DNA of 64,000 nucleotides from Apostichopus japonicus (taxonomy: Eukaryota; Echinodermata; Holothuroidea; Aspidochirotida; Stichopodidae), in the NCBI RefSeq assembly GCF_037975245.1, contig NC_092580.1, forward strand, positions 13,293,501 through 13,357,500, in the 5' to 3' direction. Positions within the stretch are counted from its first letter, which is position 1. The number at the start of each line of letters is the position of its first letter. Position numbers and translations under genes: made by a program. The notes beneath the pieces are model-generated. The model was not told the origin of the DNA and made no database searches. It saw only the letters and a program-made list of their open reading frames with translations. Positions 47,466-60,300 of the stretch are shown piece after piece.

Positions 47466-50400
47466 TTACCTTTTGGTAACCCCTATAAGAGTTTAACGAA
47501 TGCCATGGACATATTTGAAACCTTTTAGCTAACCTACCACCTTCATTAAACATTTTTAAGTGCATAAATCCCGTGGATAACTAGGATATTAACTAACGTA
47601 TTAGCCTTTACTGATAACCCATTCACATTATGTATAATCTTACTTCATTTCCTATGGCATATTTGCGTGCTGGAAAAGTGACTAACAGCTTTACTTAACA
47701 TGTGTGTCCTGCCAAAAGTCCAATGACGTCACAACTGTACGGATTTACGACCAGAAATCCTAGAAGAAAATGACACCGTTAAAACGAATTATTTTTAGCC
47801 CACGATGACATCATTGGCATAGCGTGGGTTGGCCAACACGGAAGAATAACTGCAATGTCTATAACGATGAACGGCCTCCATTATTTTAATAAATTTGGTT
47901 AATGGTAGTAATTGATATGCATCAGTCAATCAAAATGCAGTTTCTTAAATCCTGTCAAATATTAAACCGTTGACTCACAATGGTGGTCAATTCCACATAC
48001 AGACAAGGCTGCCTTTCTTAGAATCTTTAAAAAACGTTCTTCACAATAGCCTAACCACAAGGGTCTTAATATTGGAATGATACTAACGGTGAACACCAGA
48101 AAAATACATGAAATCCTTGGATTCATAGATTGGGGGATTCTAACAAGATGTTGTAAGATATCATCCTACTACAGAAATTTAAAGGTAGTCAGTATAGGCC
48201 TCAAATTATAGCACGCTAAAATTGCAAGAAGTTTTCAAAAAGGACTTTCCTGGAGGTCTTTACTCTCCAAATTGTTCTCAGACATTGTTAAGGGAACACA
48301 CAAGATGACTGAATGTCCAAGGAGGGGAAATTTCCTCGAAGGTTGTAATAAAAAACAGTTTAAGAATTTTGATCAAAGGTGACCATATTTGAATATCTAT
48401 AGCATATTTGGGTCCAATACAGCATACCCTAAAGTTTCTCGGTATCAAGACATTTTCTCCGTAAACATGCCAAACCTATTCCAAATGTGGTCACCTCACC
48501 ATAAATATGTGCACAGTTTCCCAACCCGTATTCTTAAATGTGCCACCCCAGTCCATGTGTCCCGCGCTTAAATGCTAGAAATATAGCAAATGGTCACCCC
48601 ACCGTGATCACATTTTTTTTTCAGAACACCTATTGTTGAGACCTCCAACTTTGATGAAACCCTCTATACAAGTTTTTAAATCTTGTGAGCCATTTCATCT
48701 AGCCTTTTAAAGGGGGTCATTATTGATGACCTTGTAAAGCAACGAAGCACGTTTAACAGGGAGAATGTGTATATAAAAGGTGGTTAGCAGAATGAAGAAC
48801 CCTCGATGCAGACTATTTATATGACACTTTATCATAAATAGCTATAAATAGAATCATTTCTTGTGATATACTCTCACTGCTGCTTGACCGTGTGGAGCTA
48901 ATATGTGGAATGGAAATTAATTCACCGGACCACGAAAGGAAACTTCAATATTGTAATGAGACCGGCGAGCATGTATACATGATGTTAACCCACGGTATAC
49001 GGTATAATAGGAAGTTCAGTTCACGGACTCGTCCTAATATGTCCCCTTTTCTAGCCCATATATGATGGGATGGTGGGAGGACGGATATGGTATTATTTTG
49101 ATTCACATGTAATCTACCAGCTTCAAACAGGCCATCAATATTGCTCCTGTAAATATGCTAGAAGGACAAATATTATGATATCACCCACTTATTATCCAAC
49201 GTGTAGCCTGGCTATCTTCAGAACATTGGAACTCACGCACCGGGACATTTTGATCTTTTAGTATGGCCCCAGACCTATAGCCATGCTGAGGCACAGGGTT
49301 TCCGCCGTCATGGGGAAATAATGCACAAGCCCCCCCCCTTGCCCCCCCCCCACTCCCCCACTTGCCAAAAACTGGCAATGGAGATGCGCTTGCCCAGTTT
49401 TTATTGGTACCGGTGGTACATGCAGAGTACAATATTGTGCTGATCGTGTTATCCGTACAAGCTAATACCAAGCAATCAGATATCTTATATTTATAGGCTT
49501 TGATCGACAACATATAGGTCCCCTACTCTGTAGCTTGCAGAATAACACACTGGTGTGAGAAGACTATCGCTATTGAAATTATGAGCTGTCTCCTCCTTAT
49601 CATACCTTTTACTCCCACTCGACAAATCCTACAATTCACTTCATCAAACAAGCATTTTCGAAACTAATTTCCTCTCTCTGCCCCACTTTACCCAAAATAG
49701 ACCCCCCCCCCCCCATACACACACAACACTCAATATGCCGATAGCCTGCATCTATCAACCCTTTCATATCAGTATAGGTTTGACAAACACCGTACGAAGC
49801 AGAACTAGGGGTGCCGAACTCTGTAGTTAAGGCAACCCTCCAATGAGTATAGCTTTATGGTCACTAGCTCATAGCTCATAGCATTTCTCTTTTATCTATA
49901 TATAGTGTCCTACAAATGTTATTTTTCTTACTGTTTATTTTGTTTTGTTTTGCCTGATCGACAAAATGGGAAATTAAATTTTGTCAATTGAATGGAACTA
50001 TGTTAAATCCATGGAAGAAGATAACATTATTTGTATACATAGTTTTATACGGAATCTTTTAACAACAAGTAGTTGTATACCTATGGTACCTGCTGGAAAA
50101 CAAATTTCCGATCTTTGTCAGTGGACACTTCAGCTTTCAGACCTCCGAGAGGCGTGTTTAAGTTCTTTGATTGACAACATACGTCATACTTAGTATGGCA
50201 ACTGCTGTAGTATCCACTGGGAGAACTCTTGGGAGTTCCACCATTCGCGTAAAGCCGTGCAAAGCAGAAGCCATGGTGTATACTTAACTCGAATCGTAAC
50301 AACTTGGAAATAATAGAATATATGTTAAGGTTGATGCACTTAAAGAAGGAGATAGTTTCATACAAGGTGCGGGGAGTCAACCGACCTTCAAATGTGTCTA

Positions 50401-50776
50401 TGTTTATACAGCAATGGACTTTCTATACGGTTAAGAAGACGGAATCTTTGCATAATAATGTAGGTGGAGATCCCATCAAGTTTATAAATTAAAGAAACTT
50501 TACTTTTTGTTTTCATTTAGTGCTTTTTCGTTTGTCTGAGCAAGTATGGATGATTTTTCGTTCACAACAATACATGATGTATTGTATTGTCTAGTTCGAC
50601 TAGTATCTTTGGTTGCGGTTGGAAGATGATTTGGCGCTGCTGCAACTGGGGTATGAAAGTTGAAAATTAACCGGAATGATCTTTTCTCACCGTGTGACAA
50701 GACACCGTCGCTATTTTTTGCACACGTTAACGATATGAAATAAAAGGGGCAAACTATAACAATATCGGAGGTTGCC

Positions 50777-50784
50777 TATATAAA
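50777..50784 (+). promoter_or_regulatory. TATA box of the Kazal-domain gene
   Basis: TATATAAA lies 90 bases before the first ATG (50874), a distance that allows a transcription start near 50810 and a short 5' UTR. Confidence 0.55.
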
Positions 50785-50873
50785 CTAGTGAGTCATCGTC
50801 TTGTAAACTATTCAAGCAAAACTCCAGGGCATATGCTAGCTAGCTATAGACATTATTTATTCGCCGGCTTATT

Positions 50874-51009
50874 ATGGAAATCAGAAGAGTGCTCGCAACT
50901 ATGGAGAAGTACATGTTCCATGTTTTAATACTGTCTATGATTGTGATGTGCGGACCATGGATACAAGTCACTCACGGTAAAGATCTTTCCTCAACGCAGA
51001 GTAAGTCAG
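50874..51009 (+). CDS. Kazal gene exon 1 (signal peptide)
   Basis: ATG 50874 (A at -3, G at +4) or ATG 50901 (also good context) opens a leader with hydrophobic core FHVLILSMIVMCGPW and likely cleavage after QVTHG. The second Met gives the more typical length. The exon can end at 51009 or at 51000 because two perfect GTAAGT donors lie 9 bases apart, both in phase 1, so the mature N-terminus may differ by three residues. The intron to exon 2 is 5.3 kb. Confidence 0.8.
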
Positions 51010-51295
51010 GTAAGTGCAGTTGTTATGATAATGTATACGCCTATAGCAATTGGGGGGGGGGGGGAGGAGGGATAGGGGAGGGATAGGGGGAGGGATAGGG
51101 GGAGGGGGTTACTGTGGTGAAAGGCACTACTTAACATCGGTTCACTTACTTTCAGGAGAGATAGCTCAACGGTGAGTTGCAACAAGCGTCAGTGGTGAAT
51201 ATTCATTTCCCGAATTCTCAAGTTCACCAGAAAGAGCAATTAATTAACCCCTGGAGTAGTTTTGTTTATTTCCTTGCCCCCGCCCCTCTACTCCC

Positions 51296-51370
<75 letters not shown>

Positions 51371-54300
51371 TAAGGCGACTCTAAATCAACTTAAAAGTAT
51401 TAAACTAATTAACACCTCTTTCCATAAGACCCATCTTGTCGTTAACAGGTTTATATAAAGACGTATATCAAACTTTTTTGATTTTCAGTTTCATTCTCGT
51501 TTTGATCATGTCATGAATGAGCGGCATCTTTAAAACCTTGAATGATAAGAAACCAGCTAGACGATGCTTCCTGAGATCAAGTATGACCTCTGCAGAGACT
51601 ATAGTTAATAAGATCACCATCTGACTGGAAATCTGTTCCAAGTGTCCATGCAACCTCGGGGATGTCACCCTTGAGTACTCTTCATGTGGATGTGTAACTT
51701 CAATGAGTATAGTGTCTGCCCCTTATTCATACTGTATAACGTAATACACATTTCGATTTACACGGGTATGATGAACAAGACGTATTCGTTATGAGCACTG
51801 GTAAAGAACGTATACGTATATTCATATTCATATTCTAGCATATAGTAGCGCGGCGGGTACCCGTCCTCCGCGCGCCCTTGAAGATCTGTACTCATTCTCG
51901 CACTCGTACAGCATTTTGAATATGGTTTACCGTCAGGTACTATAGTGCAATGTTATCAGTTTATATATATATATATACTCTTATATATACTCACTCTTAG
52001 AGCTATATTCACCGCTCGTACTCATATCAAGGGGAATACTACTTGTACCAGTAACGGTTATCCTGCTGTTGTTCTCGGACCACAAGTCTGGGTAATAACC
52101 CTCACTGCCATTTACAGAATCAGGATATAACACCATGAAGACATGAGTTCAAAGAGTAAGGGGATACATGCATATAGGAGGCAAGGGTTGTTATTTTGTT
52201 AAGAAAGAAATATCATGACGGTTAATCTATACAAAAGAAGCGTTATACTTAACATAATACTTCTATGTTCTTACTCTGTTCAATAGTACTACATGGTGTG
52301 CAAGCACAAATGCACAATTACCAGAATAGTTACATCCATTGCATGAAAAGAACGCGCATTAAGGCTAGGTGCTTCTCCCGACCCCCCCCCCCCACCACAC
52401 TCCTGCCCCTGCACGCCTTATTGACCCTATCCCATTTCCTATGCACTGACGAAGTAAGACCGTATATCAAACACGTACCAACAACGGCTTACAGAATGAC
52501 GCTTTATCGCGACAAGTTCCTGTAATGTTTAAAGTGTTACGGCTTCAATTCAGAGGGACACTGGCACAGCAAGCCTATACTTTGATACCAAGGCGATAAT
52601 CTATAGCACATCATCTCAAAGCACTAATACAATGCTTCTAAAAACGTTTAAATATCCAATCAACTGAAATGAGGCCCGTCTACTCTTTTCATCGAAAACC
52701 AACAGTGGTGCATCCGTTGTGTATAGGCCTATATACAAATATATTTGTCTTCAGTACAAATCCGGATTTGACTCAGCATTCAAAGAATCACACTTGCAAA
52801 AAATTTACACACACCGATAACAAAATACCCTAACAGGAAAGATTTATCTAATGTAATTACAGCAGAATAATTGCAACATAATCATTTACTGATGGGAGAC
52901 AAAAGGAAGAACAGCAACTCTACAGAAAGCTCAGCTAAGCTTCTCTTTGAGAAATTTGTTTTGACTAATAATGTTTCTGAGCGGTTTATCTATTTGTTTG
53001 TGCGAAAAATATAAGACATAGGCGGGATAACGCGCTGTCTTTCTCCTTTCGTCCTTTTTCTTTCCTCTCACCTCCCTTTTTACCTGCCTTATGCTCCTTC
53101 TTGGCACACATAGTTTGTTATAATGTTAGAAAGTTGTTTTCCTTCAAAGTGGAAACACTGTCACGATCTTATTTTTATGCAATATATCGTTGTACGTTAA
53201 GTACTAGGGATAAACGAAACCCGATTGCAAAAAACAAAGAACCAACAGTTCGTAGTTTTCATTCATGCAATAGTAGAACGAAAAGCATAAACAAAGTATT
53301 CCTCTGCTAAATCTGCTAAAATGTTGTGGATATCACGTTTGAATTGTGCTGACCCAAAATTGCAGCCATACAACAATATAGAACGACCTGCAACTTGTTT
53401 ACAATCTATGTATCACAGAGAAACGTCAAAGATTAGAAATCGGAAGCGGCTCGAACAATGTAGGTTATTCTCACATGTCGTATTCCACACACAAAACTGT
53501 GGAATAGTTCAAATGGCACATCTGCCAAGTAGTCCTTTTACAGAGAATGACATCGAACTAGATAGGAAACTTGAATAACAAGTAAAAAACTTGAATTTAT
53601 CAAATCTCCCAGGGGTGAAATTATTTTCCAAAATGAGGGGAAATTAAGATGGACGACATTTTGCTACTCACATCAAAACGCATACTGGTCATGCATACTA
53701 AAAAAGTTGAAAAACAAATTTCATGATCATTGCATATCATCTGTGGCCTACATTTCATCATAACTGAAAACTCTACAGAGGGCCTTGTTTTGGGCCCTTA
53801 CATACATGGAGACAAACCATATTTTTCCTGAACAACTTTGGTTCACCACCATTCAAACGTTATGCCCACAACGTTTCAGCAGATTAGGACAAACGCACTA
53901 GGAGGAGTAACAGTTTTTACGTTTTCAGAAAATGACCTCTCGTGACCTCAAATGACCGTCAAATTAATAAATCCTATGTATGAAAACTTAGTTTACACAT
54001 CTGATCAAATTTCAGCCAAATCGAATGAAAAATGACGAAATGGCAGTCATTCAAACACGGTGGCCAAAATGTGACAGAATTTCGGCAGAATCGCTATAGA
54101 TCAGTTGAAAGCTCTCAGCTGAGCTAAAACCTATCAACAGGTTACATGGTTCGAATCTCGTTCTACCATAAATTTCTTGTTCTTTTCCACCCCCCCCCCA
54201 AAAAAATATAAATATTATACAGTTTTGATACAAATTTTGGTCTCACAGCAATGACTTCCGTCGGGCTAAAAGTTTGACGTTACATCTCGACATTTCGATA

Positions 54301-57300
54301 TTTCATTATTTAAACATTTTAGCTGAGAGAAATGTCAACAAATACCCTCTCCTCACACACGCCCTTTCTTCAAGTAATAGAAACTAAGTGACGTTCCTTA
54401 TCTCATGCAAGCTGGACGAAAACGAATTCATAATGTGTTTTGTTATAGATTTCAGAAAGAATAAATAAATTTCTCTATATATTGCAAGGTTTCATCACCT
54501 TCGCTGGAAAGTTCAATTAAACGACCAAACGTAAAAAAAAAACGGTTTCGTCACCTTACAGCGAGTTAAAGCGTGACTTTATATTTAGCCAGTCACAATA
54601 TTTGTGACAGTCACGGAGTTTGTGACAGTCACGGAGTTTGATCATGTCACCGTCCATGAAAAAAAAAGATAAGAAAATTCTAGTGCTCGGATTGATTCTA
54701 TTGCTGCTCTACTATAGTCTTCGTTCAAGGATACAAGTCAATGATAAAGCCAGCTCCTCAGTGCTGGCGTAAATGTTAATGTTAAATCAATTATAACTCA
54801 ATCAAATCATGTTCTTTTTAACTTCATGTATAGTAAGAGAACAACGTTGGAAGACAATCTACACTAATTTGTCTTTGACAACATTTTGTAATGTATCGTA
54901 AACATTTTAATTGAGGCCATAAAACTCTGTTGTTTGTTTGTTTTTGTTTTTATTTTTTAATTAACTTTTTTGGTTCTGAGGCACTGACCTAATAATAAAT
55001 CAACGAGGAAGACTTCAATAGGAAAATAAACCTTTTTGAAGAAAATGCATACTATGATGATATCACTGCAGACCCCCACCGATACTGTGATTTTCTTCCG
55101 TGGATTAAGGGGGTTGGGGGGGGGGTGGGGTAGCCAGTCGAAACCAGTCGAAGCCAGTTACATTAAAGATAAAGAACAAGATACTTGGTTGCTAACAGGG
55201 CGAATGTTGCGAATGTTGTACCACTAGAGCTTAAGTGTTACATTGTATGCCAGTGTAATATCCGGAGTCCGGCTTATTATACACTCGTCGTTATCAATTA
55301 GTCAGAAGAAATGATCTCTTATTGCTCTGATAACAACAGAATCATCTTTCCGTGCGACTGCTTTTCCCAAACAACATTTAGCTGTTTCTTATCGGTTGCT
55401 AATTTCCCCGGATATTTGCAACTTACGCGATTTATTTCATCTCCTTAATGCTCCAAATTAGGCGTAAAGTTTGTTTTTGCCAATTTGATTGTATATTTAC
55501 CGTTCGCAAGACATTATAATTAACCGCGTCGTTTCAAATTTAAATCTTCGATATGTTGATTATACAAATATATTGAAGTTAATATTCGAATCACGAATTG
55601 CGGTGAAATGTGGGTACATGGATGATTTCAAAAAAATATATATTAGTGTATGTTTTGTGGTCTGTATGTATGTCTGTACGTTGAAAAGAACATTGTCATT
55701 GTGATTCGGTGCGAGTACATAAACCAGAGCAGGGACGTAGAATGAGGCCCCGTAGGACCTCTCGCGAGGTCGACCAGGGGTTAAACTCCTTTTGATTTGA
55801 TTTGAAAATGAGGCTGGTAGAATCTGAGAAAAGGAAGGAGCAAACTTAGAGGGACAGCGCAGGGCATGTGAATTTGATTTAAAGGGGGAGGGGGGGGGGC
55901 TAACCCCCAAATAAACCTTCAAAACTTGCGACAATATACATCCTCTGTGCAAGGTACATTTATTTTTACATTTCTGAACTAGACCGATCACATATATTAC
56001 ATAGATTACATATATTATGTCCCGGGTCGGACCTGGCTCTGGGGAACCGCTGCATGAAATTCATAAAAAAGTGAATACAATCCGTTTCTTTTCGAGAGAT
56101 GCACAGACAATTATATAACTTTGGTACTCAACTCTTCCTCAGAAAAACTAAGATAAACCCATGCAACATAATTTGCATATAAGGATCCGGGCGACGAACC
56201 TACATGTTATTAAATTGTTAGACATTCCTCAAATCACCTTTAATGTTTATTTCGTAATTTAATGGGTTTTTTTCTCTCTTCATTTTATTGTCTATTACAG
56301 ACAGCTGCACCCAAAACAGCTCTGAAATGGAAGGGAAGATTCAATTTTCAATGTGTAAATATTCTTTTAAAGAATGCCTCATTAGAAACAGGCATACTCT
56401 ACGGACAAAGGTATGTGGCACAGATGGCATGAAATACAGGAATGTTTGTTTCCTGAAACGACAGTCTTGTCTAACCTCTGCACGTGAAATCGCAGTGGAC
56501 ATAAGCGACTCTTGCTTGGTTACTACAAAGAAGGGACGAATGAAACCAAGAATAGTTTCAAGTAAGTAGTATGGGGTAGGACAATATCTTGAACAGGGCA
56601 GGGGAGACGGGGGGGGGGTATATTAGGCGGGTATTTAATTTTGTATTTATTTCTCCTTTGTTTGTCGCGCTATGTTGTGTTCTCAGAATACAGCACTGAG
56701 CGCGTAATAAATTCACACATATAAACACCTAACCAGTTTGTTACATATAGCTCCGTTTCAAATTTGAATAGCCTATTATGATGAAACTATGATGAAATTA
56801 TGATAAAATTAGAAAATAAATACAAATTCAGACATCACAAGTCACCTTCGTCAGTGATGGATATTGCTATGAGCAAGTAATAATACGACGTCTCAGATGT
56901 AATGTTTTTGACAGTAGACAGTGCGGTATGTAAATGAATGGTAGTGGTCACGTGCGTGGCCATGGTATGACGTCACAATTTTGCATCATGATTGGTGCTT
57001 TTGATCCTATACGCTGAAACTTAGAGCAGACGGTTACAATTTATAATTTAAATGTACTTCCCGCCAGACCATTTTAATTAACATGTCCTAGTGTTATAAC
57101 GTAATTTGTCTCGCCTAGAATGGTATTAATAGCCGGAAATTAGCTCTAATGACAACAAACAACATCCACCCGTTCTTATATGCAAATTAGGCTAGACTGA
57201 GCATCCCTGCTTTCTTTAAGTGTTGTAGGCCCATGACTTTGGCTATACAGTTTTATATATGTAATGGAGCAAACGTTCCGGAGTATATAAACACCTGATA

Positions 57301-60300
57301 TATATAACATGAAATTGACTATCACCATATATCTGTGCTCAAGTGCTTTTAAGTGAGATTATGTTTTATATATGCAAGGGTTAATTAAAAAAAAAACGTT
57401 CTCATGAGGAAACTACCCGATGGGTCGTTATACTGGTCTGGAAATAAAAGTAACCCTGGTTGATATCAGAGACCCTTTTTTGCCTTTGCCTTGTCTTTGA
57501 ACTGGCTGACACAGTATGCTGAGCTGGATTGTTTATTAAATGCCTGTTGACCATTTGTAAGCATGCAGCTGTGTCGACAAATTCCGAACTGTTTATGAGA
57601 CTTTAAACACCTATACAGGATATAGAAGTCATGGCATTATTTCCTTTTCATTTTAGCCGTCTTCTCCCTTTTCTACAGAGTTCACACTCAGAATGCGGTT
57701 TCGAATAAATAAACAAGAATATTAAATTAAAAGCTAATATTCACCTGATGAACGAAAATATTTTGTCTAAGCTTCGTGAATACATGTTTGTAATAACTTG
57801 CAGTACATGCATACTTGTGCTAAAATAGCTGTAAAATTTATGAAATATGTATTCATATGCGAAGATTAAATGAAACAGGGGGACGGAGCGGGAGGAGGGG
57901 GGGGGGGGAGGAGGGAAAAGGCCATATTTCACTGACTTTCGATACCATCAAAGGATGCTGCCTTTTGTGACTACACTTCGGTACCCTTCCAAAAAAACTG
58001 ATTTTTTTTTGTAATAACTTAAATCAGGCCTGTACGGTCAAGCCTGGATACTATATTTTAAGGTTATCTGTATTGATCATCCTTAAAGATATTAAAGAAA
58101 AAAAGGATAAAAGAAAATGATACGAAATGAAATGAACTAATAATGTAAATGCAAGATTGCTACCTACTAACGTGAATTGTATTACTTAAATTGCGTTAGG
58201 CTTTCTTCCCCCCCCCTCCCCACGCCCAAAATTAAAAAAAAATATATATTTCGAAGGGCGTCTTTAACTAACGTCTCACGTGACTTTCGTGAAGATTTAA
58301 AAAAAAAATCGAAATACTAATAATATTCTTTGTAATCTGTTTGAGTCGGCTGTAAGTCGTGAATATCGTTCATATACCCCCATAAAAATTAAAAAAAAAA
58401 AAGTTCACTAGTATTCACCATACACGATTAACTCGTTACGAGGGTCACAAGAACCCCGTTACTTAATTAATTGGCTACTTAACGGAAATCAGTGACGTCA
58501 TGAAAGTACTTGCTGACGTACAAGTGCACTGAGTCTAACGACCCTGGATATAATTAAACACATGCTGACTTCCCCCCAAAGCCGCTAACATTACAATGTA
58601 TAATGCGTAATATAATATTTTTACATTTGATGTGTAATAACTTGCATGAGATCAGTAGCGACAGGGAAGATGGGGTTGAAACCTCGGGCCCACAATCATG
58701 CTACTGTGTTCACAGCAAGACTCAACTCAAAGCAGAACTAAACGTAAATTTGTAACCTTTTTTTCTATCGGAATTGGGTATAAAATAGGGATTTTCTTTA
58801 AATCGTTCTAAATTTGCAAAGAAACGGTAAAAAATATAGTAGATTTTTGTAGATATTTCCGAGCGGTCCCACCCCCCTCCCCCTTCTGACAGAAAAAGAG
58901 ATACCTCATCGAATTTTTAGATTTTTCTATATCATTTTTTTATTCATTTATCACAATGTTCTTCTTTTCTTCCTGATACAAATTTTGAATCCAAAATATC
59001 GACACTGTTTACACGTGTAATGATGGCATTGGTTTCAAGTTCAAAACTGTCAACAGTCTGCTTTGAAACTATGAAAAGACGATGAAAGAGAACGTAAAAG
59101 GTTTTCAGTTCCCAGGGGCACTATGACATCACAAATTTACACGATGACAGCTCCCAGACACGACTAGAATATCACCCTTACAGAACATGATATTTTCCTA
59201 GCTGATTGAGGGAAACCTCTGTCATAAAACCTAAGGCCTAATGCTTGGGGTTTTGCCTCCTTTAACATTATTATATACGGGTCTTCCTCCAGGTGCTGTG
59301 TCACATGACAGCCATCGACAATGGTGCCGTCGTCTCGAGAATAAAGGATGTCGCCGCTCTATGGAGAAAGGACCCGTATGTGCCACTGACGACAGGACTT
59401 ACCGAAATGAGTGTGCATTCTGGCAGGTGGCATGTAGAAGCCAGGAATACATCAGTATCGTACACAAAGGAGTCTGCGGTCAAGACCATGGTCAGTTTAT
59501 ATCATTAAATACAATGACATTATATAGTATGGTAGGATTTGGGCTATATATATATATCTCCTACCATCCTATATAATGTTGTCTCACATAGAAGGCTATG
59601 ACGACTTGATCAAGTCTAGATCTGACATAATCGAGCCAATTATGCTTTAATTAATTATGGTTTCTTTATTCATTACACTATTACCCTCACTTGACCTATA
59701 ATGATTACATTGGTGTCAGTGTCCACACTGTCAATATTCTATCTTGAAAATATGAAACATAGAGAAAGTATCAGGTTGCAGATCCTACTGGCATTATGAC
59801 ATCACATATTTACAAAATGACAACTCTCAGACATGACTATTAAACTATAGGATTTTTCACGACCGGAACAAGACTTTACTTAGCAGTTTATGGTGGGGGG
59901 GGGGGGGGGTTGGGCGGGTTTGGGTGGGAGGAGAGGGGATATTGTTCTTCACTAAGATCTCTGTCATAACATAAGCGATGATGATGGTTGGGGTTGTGTC
60001 CCATCTAAAAGCCCATAGCTAGATTACAGTCCAATATAGAAGATTCTGTCTAACACAAGTTACACATGCATTTGAAGTCTCTATATACGTATATATACCA
60101 AAACCACATAAATGAATGAATTCGTATATGTCTGTACACGTGTATATTGTGTAGACACAGTGGCATCAAGGCCCATATTTTAGGTTTGCTCTGCAATCCC
60201 GCCTAGCTGTGACGGAATAGACACATGGTCGGAAGAAGGTTGGAGAGAGGAATCAAAGGATGTCTGCTGATGGGGGATGCAGGTTTGAGGTTGCAAATCT

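Noticed and set aside
47344-47565. Ser-rich reverse-strand ORF
   Set aside because: Produced by the GACGAT simple repeat.
53101-53578. Two moderate ORFs as extra exons of the Kazal gene
   Set aside because: No Kazal Cys pattern and no phase-1 splice borders around them.
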